Origin: a virus
Direction: 5' to 3' (one strand)
Length of the DNA: 64,000 bases
IMG/VR virus record: IMGVR_UViG_3300028361_000012
Location: 1 to 64,000 of that record
The notes below the pieces were generated by a model that did not search any database, had not been told where the DNA came from, and saw nothing but the letters and a program-made list of their open reading frames with translations. Position numbers and translations under genes: made by a program. This document shows, piece by piece, positions 8,405 to 16,612 of this stretch; position 1 is the first letter of the stretch; the number at the start of each line of letters is the position of its first letter.

Positions 8405-10606
8405 ATGTATATAGTATTTGATACCGAAACAACTGGTAAGGCAAAGAATTTTAGCGCACCAATTACTGATTTTAACAACTGGCCAAGAATGGTTCAGATT
8501 GCTTGGAAAATCTTTGATGCGAATGGTGTAGAGACAGATTCTCAGAATTTAATTATTAAACCTCAAGGGTTTAGGATTCCTGATGAAGCAATAGCGATTC
8601 ATAGGATTACAAACGAGAGAGCTAAAGAGGATGGAGTTCCTTTGAGGCAGGCGCTTGAAAAGTTTTCAGAAGCTGTAAAGAACAATAAGCATCTTATTGC
8701 TCACAACATTTCCTTTGATGAAAATGTAACAGGCTGTGAATTCCTTAGAGAGGGAATGTACAACTGCATTCCAGACATAAATCACATTGACACCATGAAG
8801 CTCACAACTGACTTCGTGGCAATTCCAAACAAAAGAGGTAGGAGTGGGATGAAATTTCCTTCTCAAACAGAACTTCACCAAAAATTATTTGACAAAGGAT
8901 TCGAAGATGCTCACGATGCACTTGCGGATGTTACTGCGCTTGCAAAATGTTTTTTCGAACTTCAAAGAATAGGCATCCTTGGATTCAAAGAAGAAGAGGG
9001 CGCAGAAGATTTAATGGATTCTCTTACTAAAGTTGCAGAAGAGAAACCTATGCAAGCGGGCGATTCAATCCGAGTAACTCCACTTGGTCTCCATACATTT
9101 CACTCTATTCTTGATGGAGCTGGTTCTGTAGACGAGTATATTAAGCTTGCAAAAGAGTATGGCCACACCTCAATGGCAATAACAGATAACTCAACATTAT
9201 CTGGTTCATTTGAATTCTTCAATAAATGTAAGTCAAAAGGGATTAAACCAGTTTTTGGTGTCGAGTCTTTCTTGAATGACAATATTGGAAAATTTGAAGA
9301 CAGAGAGCTTGAGGGAGATAATTATAAAATAAAGATTTTCATAAAAAATGAAATTGGATATAGAAATCTGAATCATTTGATATACCTCGCAAACACAGAG
9401 GGGTTATTTAAGAAAGAATCAAGAATAACTACAGAGTGGCTTTTGAAATATAAAGAGGGTTTAATAATATCTACCTCAGGTCTTGATAGTAAATTAGCAA
9501 ACCTGGTTCTTAAAGGAAAGGTTATTGACGCAGAGAACTATCTTAACATGCTTAGGAGCGAGTTTGGAGAAGATTTGATAGTGGAGTTTAAGTTTAGTAA
9601 GTTCGCCACTCAGAAGCAGTATAACAACTTCTTGATTAAAATGATGAGTAAGTATAAATTGCTTCCAGTAATGAGCAATGACACCTACTATCCAAGAAGA
9701 GAGGATTCAAAGCTTCAAGATGTAGTTACATCTATTAAGCAACATCGTATGCTTGCCTATTGTTCTCTGAAAGAAAACAGAGAGTTATACTACTTCAATA
9801 GCGATGACTATAGAGAAATGAACGAAAAGTATGGATTTAAGTATCCTGAAAAGTTTCTTGAACTTTGTATGAAAAATACAAACATTATAGCTGATAGGTG
9901 TAATTTTGAATTTGATACTGGTACTGAGAAATATCCAAGATATGAGCCAACTGAAAAAATAATAGAATATTTTGGCACAGATAAGCCAGAGGAGATTATT
10001 GTAAAACTTGCGTTTATTAAGTTAAAGCAAAAAGTTGAGATATATAAGAAAAATGGAATCGTTGAGATGACCGATGAAAAGGTTAATGAGTATGTTGACC
10101 GTCTTAATTATGAGATTAGTATTATTGAATCAAAGAAGATGCTTGATTACTTTCTTGTAAACTGGGAGATTATTAATTTCTACAGAAACGAAGGTCATGA
10201 CATTGGCCCAGCCAGAGGTTCTGCAGCAGGAAGTCTATTGTCGTGGTGTCTTGATATTACAAAGATTGACCCAATAAGGTTTAATCTTTATTTTGAGCGT
10301 TTCCTAAATCCAGAAAGAAACTGTTTAACATCAAACTGCAATGTCATGATGAAAGATGGCTCTTATAAGAACATCGTTGAAGTAGAGGTTGGAGACCCAG
10401 TTCAGACAGAACACGGACTTGGAACCTTGGTTCAAAAGCACGAGAGAGAGCTTAAGGAAAACGAGAATGTTTATGAAATTGAAACTGAAGATGGAGCTAT
10501 AGTTGAGTTGACTGGGTGCCATATTGTTCCTGTTTTTAGGGATGGCGAGAGAATTGAAGTTCGTGTAGATGGTATTATGGAGAGCGACCAATTGTTTGTG
10601 TTTTAA
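8405..10606 (+). CDS. dnaE: DNA polymerase III alpha, N-terminal half fused to split-intein N-part
   Basis: Residues 1-195 form a DEDDh 3'-5' exonuclease with intact motifs (FDTETTG, HNISFD, AHDALADV). Residues 222-330 are a PHP-like domain (LGLHTFHSILDGAGS, then SMAITDN) in which some metal ligands are altered. The palm begins in the last 150 extein residues (GPARGSAAGSLLSW, then ERFLNPERN). At Cys640 (base 10322) the protein turns into an intein: CLTSNCNVMMKDGS is block A and VELTGCHIVPV is the TxxH block B. The 94-residue intein N-part ends at a stop. The remaining polymerase is at 11740. Half-protein joining by trans-splicing is inferred. Transcription appears to start at the host-type promoter at 8328. 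Confidence 0.93.
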   Translation: MYIVFDTETTGKAKNFSAPITDFNNWPRMVQIAWKIFDANGVETDSQNLIIKPQGFRIPDEAIAIHRITNERAKEDGVPLRQALEKFSEAVKNNKHLIAHNISFDENVTGCEFLREGMYNCIPDINHIDTMKLTTDFVAIPNKRGRSGMKFPSQTELHQKLFDKGFEDAHDALADVTALAKCFFELQRIGILGFKEEEGAEDLMDSLTKVAEEKPMQAGDSIRVTPLGLHTFHSILDGAGSVDEYIKLAKEYGHTSMAITDNSTLSGSFEFFNKCKSKGIKPVFGVESFLNDNIGKFEDRELEGDNYKIKIFIKNEIGYRNLNHLIYLANTEGLFKKESRITTEWLLKYKEGLIISTSGLDSKLANLVLKGKVIDAENYLNMLRSEFGEDLIVEFKFSKFATQKQYNNFLIKMMSKYKLLPVMSNDTYYPRREDSKLQDVVTSIKQHRMLAYCSLKENRELYYFNSDDYREMNEKYGFKYPEKFLELCMKNTNIIADRCNFEFDTGTEKYPRYEPTEKIIEYFGTDKPEEIIVKLAFIKLKQKVEIYKKNGIVEMTDEKVNEYVDRLNYEISIIESKKMLDYFLVNWEIINFYRNEGHDIGPARGSAAGSLLSWCLDITKIDPIRFNLYFERFLNPERNCLTSNCNVMMKDGSYKNIVEVEVGDPVQTEHGLGTLVQKHERELKENENVYEIETEDGAIVELTGCHIVPVFRDGERIEVRVDGIMESDQLFVF

Positions 10607-10637
10607 AAATACAAATATCGTTTGAAGTTTTTATCTA

Positions 10638-10646
10638 TATTTATAG
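10638..10646 (+). promoter_or_regulatory. TATTTAT box, intein-linked HEG
   Basis: TATTTATAG lies 19 nt before the HEG ATG at 10664. It separates the two dnaE halves into different potential transcription units. Confidence 0.55.
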
Positions 10647-10663
10647 ATACAGATTTTATAATT

Positions 10664-11743
10664 ATGAAAAAAGAAGAGTTGTTAAATATTGAGTTCGATG
10701 GTCAGAGTGATTTAGTTGCTGGGTTGTGTGAGTTTTTTGACTTTAAAAAAGCTGATAATAACGAAATAGAAATATGGCCATATAAAAGTAAATTATCGGT
10801 TTCTATTGAAAATTTAATTGGAAAAGAATTGTACAATAAAGAAAGTTTTATCGGAATTGTTGAAGATTGCTATTTTGGAAAAGGACCAAGAGGACACAGT
10901 GCTGTTCTTATTAAGTGTGGAAACCAGGATTATTCATTAACTGAGTCAAAGGTTAAAATGTACAATAAGTTTTCCGAGAAAGATGAGCTAATAGACCTAC
11001 ACCCATCAAGAAAGGGTATTAAATTCTGGTCTAATGGACACGTATTATCTGAGAAAGATTATAAATCACTTTATTATAAGACTAAAGAGTATAGAAGTCA
11101 ATATGAAAAGTCTTTGAATAAAAATCTTGGAACAACTGGTCTTAAGGCACCAATTCAATATAAGAAGATTAAGGATAAGATTTCTAAGACCATGGATGAT
11201 AGGTATGGTGTGAGTTGGTTCTTGGAGCGTGGTTGTCATTATTCAGCTGTAACAATGACTATGCAGGATAAGTTTGGAGTAGATAATTTGTTTATGGATA
11301 AAGAGTGGCAAATGGAAAATGCTAAAAAAACAAATAAAAACTTAGGAGAATCCTCTAACTTGGAGAGGGAAATTATTTTAGAATTACAAAATTTAGGATT
11401 AAACGATTCTTATCATTATAATTCTGAATTTGGTCAAAAAGTTTTAATTGTAAACAAAAGTAAATTTTATAAACTTGATTATTATAATAATGAACACAAT
11501 ATAGCTATTGAAATTATGGGTGATTATTGGCATTGTAATCCAATGATTTATAGTCATGATTTTTATCATAAAAACAAAAAAAGATTGGCATCTGAGATTT
11601 GGAGAGATGATAGAAAAAGAAAGAATGAAATTATAAGTGTTATTAATTGTAGTTATATAGAAATTTGGGAAAAAGACTGGAAGGATAATAAAGAAAATGT
11701 TTTAGTATATATAAAAAGTCAAATAGAAGCAAGTAAATTATGA
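10664..11743 (+). CDS. Vsr-like (EDxHD-type) homing endonuclease inside the split-intein gap
   Basis: The best start is the ATG at 10664, because an in-frame TTG at 10622 lies inside the leader. The product is 359 residues. The nuclease domain is C-terminal: LEREIILELQNLG, then IAIEIMGDYWHCNP (about 279-292), a DDRKRKNEI segment and IEIWEKDW (about 331-340). This is the pattern of the very-short-patch-repair-like homing nucleases known from fractured genes. The first 230 residues probably bind DNA. The gene lies exactly between the intein halves and its stop overlaps the ATG of the intein C-part (ATGA). It is homologous in its catalytic part to the protein at 19109. Confidence 0.85.
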   Translation: MKKEELLNIEFDGQSDLVAGLCEFFDFKKADNNEIEIWPYKSKLSVSIENLIGKELYNKESFIGIVEDCYFGKGPRGHSAVLIKCGNQDYSLTESKVKMYNKFSEKDELIDLHPSRKGIKFWSNGHVLSEKDYKSLYYKTKEYRSQYEKSLNKNLGTTGLKAPIQYKKIKDKISKTMDDRYGVSWFLERGCHYSAVTMTMQDKFGVDNLFMDKEWQMENAKKTNKNLGESSNLEREIILELQNLGLNDSYHYNSEFGQKVLIVNKSKFYKLDYYNNEHNIAIEIMGDYWHCNPMIYSHDFYHKNKKRLASEIWRDDRKRKNEIISVINCSYIEIWEKDWKDNKENVLVYIKSQIEASKL

Positions 11744-14079
11744 GATTATCAAAAATAAAATCAATAAATAAAATTGATTATAAAAATAAGGTTTATGATT
11801 TATCTTTTGATAAAGATAATCTTTTTTACAGTTCAAGTAAAACTTTAGATGATTGCTATAACTCATTGATTTCAAGTGTTTTAATTCACAATTCTCCTCC
11901 CGATATTGATATTGATTTTATGACAGGTACAGATGATGTAACAAATCAATTCCTACAAGACAAGTATGGAAAAGAACGTGTTATGTCTGTTGCTACTTTT
12001 TCTACATTTTCTGAGAAGAATACAATTAAGGATGTTGTTCGTGCATATCGTGGAAGCGATGCTACTGGGTTTGATTCTGGAGTGTTTAAATTAACAAAGG
12101 AGATGCCGAACTTCTTAAATTACAACGACACTCTTAGGCATTGGTTTGAAACTTGGCCAGATAAACCAGAGTGTAGTCCAGAAGTTAGAAATTGGATTAG
12201 AGAGCCAAAAAATAAGGAGATGATTGAGACTGCTCTCCAGCTTCATGGAAACATTAGAGGTATTGGACAGCATGCTGCAGGAGTTGTAATTACACCAGGG
12301 TTATCTTGGGATTATATTCCAACCAATGTAATCACATCCAACGGAAGTGTTGTTACAGCGTTTCAGGAGGCGGATAAGTCTGGAAAAGACCTTTCAGCAC
12401 TTGGGATTCTAAAATTGGATAGATTAAAATTAGAAACCTTAAATGTAATTAAGGAAACTGTTGACATTGTAAAAAGAACAACGGGAGAAGATATTTCTCA
12501 AAAAGTTGATTACGTTGACCTTGAAGACCCAAAGTTATTTACAGAATTAAGGCTTGGTCTTAATCATGGGATATTTCAGTTTGAGAGTCATGGTATGAAC
12601 AATCTTATTAGAGGTATTGCAGTTGATAAATTTGAAGAACTTGTTGCTGCCAACGCACTGTATCGTCCAGGCCCAATGGGAATTGGCGCACACGAAGAGT
12701 TTATCGTAAACAAATTCAACCCAGAGAAGATTAAATATATCCACCCTGCGTTGAAGCCGATTCTTGGAGAAACGAATGGAGTACTTGTGTTTCAGGAACA
12801 ACTTATGTTTATTGCTGATAAGATTGGTGGAATGGGTCTTGGTAAAGGAGATATGCTTAGAAGGTATATGGATAAGGCATCTAAAATTATTGCAAGAAAT
12901 TCAGCGGGAGAGACGCTAACTGATACAGAGAAAAACGACAAGAACTGGAAAGGTTTCCAGCAGTATTGGAACATGTTCTTAGATGGGGCTGCAGCTCAAG
13001 GTTATGACAAAGGTGATGTAGATAAAATTAAAGATTGGGTAATTCAATACCTTGGATACTCATTCAATAAGTCTCATGCACTTTCATATAGTTATTTGGC
13101 GATGCAAACTTTGTATTTAAAACACTACTACCCAACCGAGTTTTATACCGCCCTTCTAAATCACCCTAAGTCTGGTAACAAAGAAAAACAGCAAGCTTGG
13201 ATTGGTTCTGCAATTGCTTCTGCGATGTCAAAAGGGATTGAGATAAAGATGCCATCAAGAAAGTCTGGATGGAGATGGACAATGACTGGTGAGCACGAAA
13301 TTTCTATGGGATTCTCTGGTATTAACGGATTGGGCCCAATTGCATACGAAGAGATGCTTGATTTGATTAAAGAAATAAAAGTCAAAGAAGGTCAGGAGAA
13401 AAAAACCCTTGAGACTGTGAGTATGAGTTTGTTCTTTAGATTGCCGTTTAGCAAGTTTAATAAAAGTGCTTTTGAAGCTTGCCTTAAAGCTGGCGTATTT
13501 GATGATTGGAGCGATTCAAGAGAACAGCTTGCTGACCTTAAGTCTAAGACAAAAAAGAAAAAGAAAGTAAACGCAAATCAAACTGTTTTGTTTGATATGA
13601 ATGACGAAGCTTTTGACATTCCAGTTAAAAAAGAAGAGAACAAATATCCTCCAACAAACTGGGCATCGAAAAGAACAGATTTCCTTGAGGTGTGTAATTT
13701 TGACCTTGAAAAAATAAAGTACATTCAGGACATAAAGGCTGATGTAAACAAGAGAGCTAAGAGAGATAAGCTTGTTGAGACAATTATTAATTTTGATGAT
13801 AATGATTTCTACATTTTTGTGGTAGATACCTTTAAGGTTTCTATGAGTAAGAATGGAAAAGAATATTTAACAATGAGAGTTGGTGATGGAATTAGTTTCA
13901 CAACACTTAGAGCTTTCGACCCAGTTGCGAAATCTCTACAACCACTCCTTGCTGCCAATGGCATTTATGTTGCTGAGTTTGAAAAGAACGAAAAAGGTTA
14001 TGTTAATTTTAAGAGAGGAACGAGAATCGTTCGAGTTGATAAAGATTTAAGTAAAAAAGAAGATGAAGCTAACAATTGA
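11740..14079 (+). CDS. dnaE: split-intein C-part fused to DNA polymerase III alpha C-terminal half
   Basis: Residues 1-51 are the intein C-part: KVYDLSFDKDNLFY is block F and VLIHN is block G ending in the splice Asn. The extein starts at Ser52 (base 11893) with SPPDIDIDF, which holds two catalytic Asp of the family C polymerase. The third Asp is probably in LKLDRLKLETL. A clamp-binding-like QTVLF is near residue 614, followed by an OB-like C-terminal domain. Splicing to the N-part would give about 1367 residues, a plausible length for an exonuclease-fused alpha subunit. The start ATG overlaps the HEG stop. The 3' end overlaps a relic start at 14063. Confidence 0.93.
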   Translation: MRLSKIKSINKIDYKNKVYDLSFDKDNLFYSSSKTLDDCYNSLISSVLIHNSPPDIDIDFMTGTDDVTNQFLQDKYGKERVMSVATFSTFSEKNTIKDVVRAYRGSDATGFDSGVFKLTKEMPNFLNYNDTLRHWFETWPDKPECSPEVRNWIREPKNKEMIETALQLHGNIRGIGQHAAGVVITPGLSWDYIPTNVITSNGSVVTAFQEADKSGKDLSALGILKLDRLKLETLNVIKETVDIVKRTTGEDISQKVDYVDLEDPKLFTELRLGLNHGIFQFESHGMNNLIRGIAVDKFEELVAANALYRPGPMGIGAHEEFIVNKFNPEKIKYIHPALKPILGETNGVLVFQEQLMFIADKIGGMGLGKGDMLRRYMDKASKIIARNSAGETLTDTEKNDKNWKGFQQYWNMFLDGAAAQGYDKGDVDKIKDWVIQYLGYSFNKSHALSYSYLAMQTLYLKHYYPTEFYTALLNHPKSGNKEKQQAWIGSAIASAMSKGIEIKMPSRKSGWRWTMTGEHEISMGFSGINGLGPIAYEEMLDLIKEIKVKEGQEKKTLETVSMSLFFRLPFSKFNKSAFEACLKAGVFDDWSDSREQLADLKSKTKKKKKVNANQTVLFDMNDEAFDIPVKKEENKYPPTNWASKRTDFLEVCNFDLEKIKYIQDIKADVNKRAKRDKLVETIINFDDNDFYIFVVDTFKVSMSKNGKEYLTMRVGDGISFTTLRAFDPVAKSLQPLLAANGIYVAEFEKNEKGYVNFKRGTRIVRVDKDLSKKEDEANN

Positions 14080-14140
14080 ATTAGTACCACAGACGGCTTG
14101 GTTTAAAAATTTTCATGTATTTATAATAAAATACATGTAA
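14063..14140 (+). pseudogene. relic 5' end of the HNH gene at 15113
   Basis: A 25-codon frame beginning inside the end of dnaE encodes MKLTIELVPQTAWFKN and then runs out through the HEG leader to TAA at 14138. The HNH protein 1 kb downstream starts MILTIELVPASSFYNN. The shared LTIELVP at a gene start, with the HEG exactly between, shows that this is the abandoned head of that gene. The codons differ from those of the downstream copy (CTA versus TTA for Leu, TTA versus CTT for Leu, GTA versus GTG for Val). Confidence 0.8.
14118..14130 (+). promoter_or_regulatory. TATTTAT box, LAGLIDADG gene
   Basis: TATTTATAATAAA lies 17 nt before the HEG ATG. Confidence 0.6.
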
Positions 14141-14141
14141 T

Positions 14142-15110
14142 ATGAAAAACAAAAGATGGACAGAGCAGGAGGATTTTATTTTAAAAAACAATATAGAATC
14201 TCCAATTAAGTATTTAGCTGAATTAGTTGGAAGAACAATTCCCTCTGTAAAAAATAGAAAAAAAGCACTTGGAATAACAGAAGAAAATTTATGGTCAGAA
14301 ATGGAAGAGAATATTATAATAAAATACTATTCAAACTCTTCTTCTGAAAAATTATTGAAACTTTTGGAAAACAGAAGTTGGAGCTCTATTTTAGCAAAAG
14401 CTAAAAAATTAAAATTAAAAAGAGCAGAATACCAATATTCAACAATGAGAGACTCTAATGTTGAAATTCTATTGAATGAGAGTGTTAAAACATATTATTA
14501 CATAGGTCTATTATTTGCTGATGGATATTTTACAAATAAAAAGATACAACTGAATCAGTGTATGAAAAATAAGGAAGTTGTTATTGGTTTTGCTAATTAT
14601 ATTGGTTGTAAAAATATTAAACTATACGATGAAGTGAAAAAAGTAAATATATTAGGAGTTGATACAGTTAGTAATGGGAGCGCTATATGTTATTTAAAAG
14701 ATTCAAAAGTAATTCCTTTGATAAATAAAAAGTATGATATAAATTATAAAAAGGGAGAAAAAACTAAAACATATTTCCCGCCTTCTTTGAGTGTTTTTAA
14801 TAAAATGTCAGATGAAAATTTTTTAAGTTTTTTAATAGGATTCATTGATGGAGATGGTAGTTTATATTTAAGCAAGAAAAATTCGAGATGTATAACTATT
14901 ACTTCTCATGAAAATTGGAAGTTAATATTAAAATATTGGATAAAACGCTTAGAAGATATTTTTAATGTAACTTTGAGTAAAAAAGCTTTAAAACAAAAAG
15001 ATTCCTATTTTAGACTTAGAATATATAATCCAATTGTTATTGATTATTTAATTGGATTTATTAAGGAAAATAAGTTTATTTGTACACATAAATGGGATAA
15101 ATTTAATTGA
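14142..15110 (+). CDS. LAGLIDADG homing endonuclease with N-terminal Myb/GcrA-like helices
   Basis: The product has 322 residues. Two LAGLIDADG helices are visible: IGLLFADGYF (about 120-129) and LIGFIDGDGSLYL (about 232-244), each with the acidic residue that binds the catalytic metal, so it should act as a monomer. The N-terminus (RWTEQEDFILKNN and WSEMEENIIIKYY) contains two SANT/Myb-like helix-turn-helix segments. It splits the HNH gene from its old 5' end: the relic lies just upstream and the rebuilt gene starts 2 bases after its stop. It is AT-richer than dnaE and carries its own TATTTAT box. Confidence 0.92.
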   Translation: MKNKRWTEQEDFILKNNIESPIKYLAELVGRTIPSVKNRKKALGITEENLWSEMEENIIIKYYSNSSSEKLLKLLENRSWSSILAKAKKLKLKRAEYQYSTMRDSNVEILLNESVKTYYYIGLLFADGYFTNKKIQLNQCMKNKEVVIGFANYIGCKNIKLYDEVKKVNILGVDTVSNGSAICYLKDSKVIPLINKKYDINYKKGEKTKTYFPPSLSVFNKMSDENFLSFLIGFIDGDGSLYLSKKNSRCITITSHENWKLILKYWIKRLEDIFNVTLSKKALKQKDSYFRLRIYNPIVIDYLIGFIKENKFICTHKWDKFN

Positions 15111-15112
15111 TT

Positions 15113-15544
15113 ATGATTTTAACTATAGAACTTGTGCCTGCATCTTCTTTTTATAATAACGTGCGCTCCAATGTATCACAAGCAGAGTGGGATGTCCTTA
15201 GAAAAGACTGCTATAAGAAAGCAGAATATAAATGTGAAGTTTGCAGCGGTAAGGGCCCGAAGCATCCCGTGGAGTGTCACGAAATTTGGAATTATGATGA
15301 TGAGTCTTGTGAGCAGACTCTTAAGGGATTAATTGCGCTTTGTCCAAATTGTCATTCTACAAAGCATTTTGGATATGCAAGAATTTCTGGAAAAGAAAAA
15401 GAAATTAAAGCACATATGATGAAAATAAATTGTTTAACTGATAAGCAGGCAGATGATTATATTGAGGAAGTGTTTAATATTTGGGAAGAAAGAAGTAAGA
15501 AAAAATGGACTCTTGATATATCATTTTTAGAAAAGGGTGAATAA
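15113..15544 (+). CDS. HNH nuclease-fold protein with rebuilt 5' end
   Basis: The 143-residue product has a Cys4 zinc site (CEVC near residue 41, CPNC near 77) around an HNH-like core (VECHEIW, then CPNCHSTKHFG). Its length and the NVRSNVSQAEWDVLR N-terminal region match a compact phage/bacterial HNH family that is not primarily mobile. Start choice: the ATG at 15113 gives MILTIELVP, matching the relic at 14063. Its role in this phage is unknown; DNA processing next to the polymerase and RNase H is reasonable. The HEG insertion removed it from overlap with dnaE. Confidence 0.8.
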   Translation: MILTIELVPASSFYNNVRSNVSQAEWDVLRKDCYKKAEYKCEVCSGKGPKHPVECHEIWNYDDESCEQTLKGLIALCPNCHSTKHFGYARISGKEKEIKAHMMKINCLTDKQADDYIEEVFNIWEERSKKKWTLDISFLEKGE

Positions 15545-15563
15545 GCCTGTTATCAAACAAACT

Positions 15564-15593
15564 ATGGTAAAACATATTTCTTTCTATTTATAA
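15564..15593 (+). pseudogene. possible relic start of the gene at 16226
   Basis: The frame MVKHISFYL ends at a TAA inside the TATTTATAA box of the HNH HEG. The gene after that HEG has no clean in-frame ATG, which would be explained if this was its original start. The frame is too short for a firm homology claim. Confidence 0.3.
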
Positions 15594-15600
15594 ATAAAAA
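15585..15600 (+). promoter_or_regulatory. TATTTAT box, HNH HEG
   Basis: TATTTATAAATAAAAA runs directly up to the ATG at 15601. The box itself ends 9 nt before it. Confidence 0.55.
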
Positions 15601-16203
15601 ATGGAAGAAAGAAAATGCAGAACTTGTAATGAGGTAAAGGATTTAGAAGAGTATCATAAGCATAATAGAAGTTGGAGGTTGGATTGTAAAGTGTGTTTTA
15701 GATTAGCAGAGAAAGAGAGGAGATTAAATAGAATTAAAAAGGAAAATCCAGAGCACGCTAAGAAGATTTTAGAGTATAGAGAAAATTTAGAAAAAAGAGG
15801 AGAATGTCCAGATGAGCATCAATGGTGTTATGATTGTGAGACATATAGAATAAAGGATGATTTTTCACCCAATAGTTTGAAAGTCTATGGTAGATGTAGA
15901 GACTGTAGTGGAAAGCACGATATTGAAAGAGCAAGGGTTTTTAAAAAAAGGGCAATAGAGCATTTGGGTGGGCGTTGTGTAGATTGTGGGTTTAAAGGAC
16001 ATTATGCAAGTTTTGAATTTCACCACGAAAAGCCAGAAGAAAAAGAAATGAATTGGAATAAGATGAGAAAAAAATCTTGGATTAATTTATTGCCTGAATT
16101 AAATAAATGTATTTTACTTTGTTCAAATTGCCACGGAGTAGTGCATTGTAAGTTAAATGACGATGGTACTATAAATGAAAATTATGTACCATCAAATAGA
16201 TAA
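15601..16203 (+). CDS. HNH homing endonuclease with zinc ribbons
   Basis: The 200-residue product starts with a zinc ribbon (CRTCNEVKDLEEY, then CKVC) and a second one (CYDCETYRIKDDF, then CRDC), followed by an HNH domain: CVDCGFKG, FEFHHEKPEEKE and CILLCSNCHGVVH. This arrangement is common in phage free-standing HNH homing endonucleases. It lies between the HNH-fold gene at 15113 and a 128-residue unknown whose start looks damaged, so it probably invaded that intergenic point. It has its own TATTTAT box. Confidence 0.88.
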   Translation: MEERKCRTCNEVKDLEEYHKHNRSWRLDCKVCFRLAEKERRLNRIKKENPEHAKKILEYRENLEKRGECPDEHQWCYDCETYRIKDDFSPNSLKVYGRCRDCSGKHDIERARVFKKRAIEHLGGRCVDCGFKGHYASFEFHHEKPEEKEMNWNKMRKKSWINLLPELNKCILLCSNCHGVVHCKLNDDGTINENYVPSNR

Positions 16204-16225
16204 ATAAGATGAGTAAAAAAAGGGT

Positions 16226-16612
16226 TTGTTCGAACTTGTTCATGTAACAGGAGAAGATTTAAAAAAAGAGTTAGAAGAAACAATTTCAAATCTTACAGAA
16301 GACAAAAAATCTGACTTTAAATTTAAAGGAGAGGATTTGTATGAAATTGGCTCAGGTCATGATTTTGTTCATGGTTGGTTTTTAAAATATGTAACTAAGA
16401 GCGGGGTTCAGGCAACTGATTATGAAAGCTGTTGGGTAATTGGCGGAAACGATTATGAGCTTAAAGATGGTGTTTTTGTAGAGATGCCTAAATTGGAGCA
16501 TAAGCCAATTGATTGGTCAGAAATAAAATTGCCAGCTGTTAAGAATGTAAAGGCGAAAACGATAGGAGAAGATTTAAAACCAGTTAAACCTTTTGAAAAA
16601 TACAGAAAATGA
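16226..16612 (+). CDS. hypothetical protein with disturbed start
   Basis: The 128-residue product (FELVHVTGEDLKKELEE, then a compact region with GHDFVHGWFLKYV and CWVIGG) is not a family I recognise. The first possible in-frame start is TTG at 16226. An ATG at 16209 precedes it but is one base out of frame (MSKKRVCSN, then stop), so a single-base indel or HEG-linked damage is likely. The stop overlaps the RNase HI start by 4 bases, which argues that the gene is still translated. Confidence 0.6.
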   Translation: MFELVHVTGEDLKKELEETISNLTEDKKSDFKFKGEDLYEIGSGHDFVHGWFLKYVTKSGVQATDYESCWVIGGNDYELKDGVFVEMPKLEHKPIDWSEIKLPAVKNVKAKTIGEDLKPVKPFEKYRK

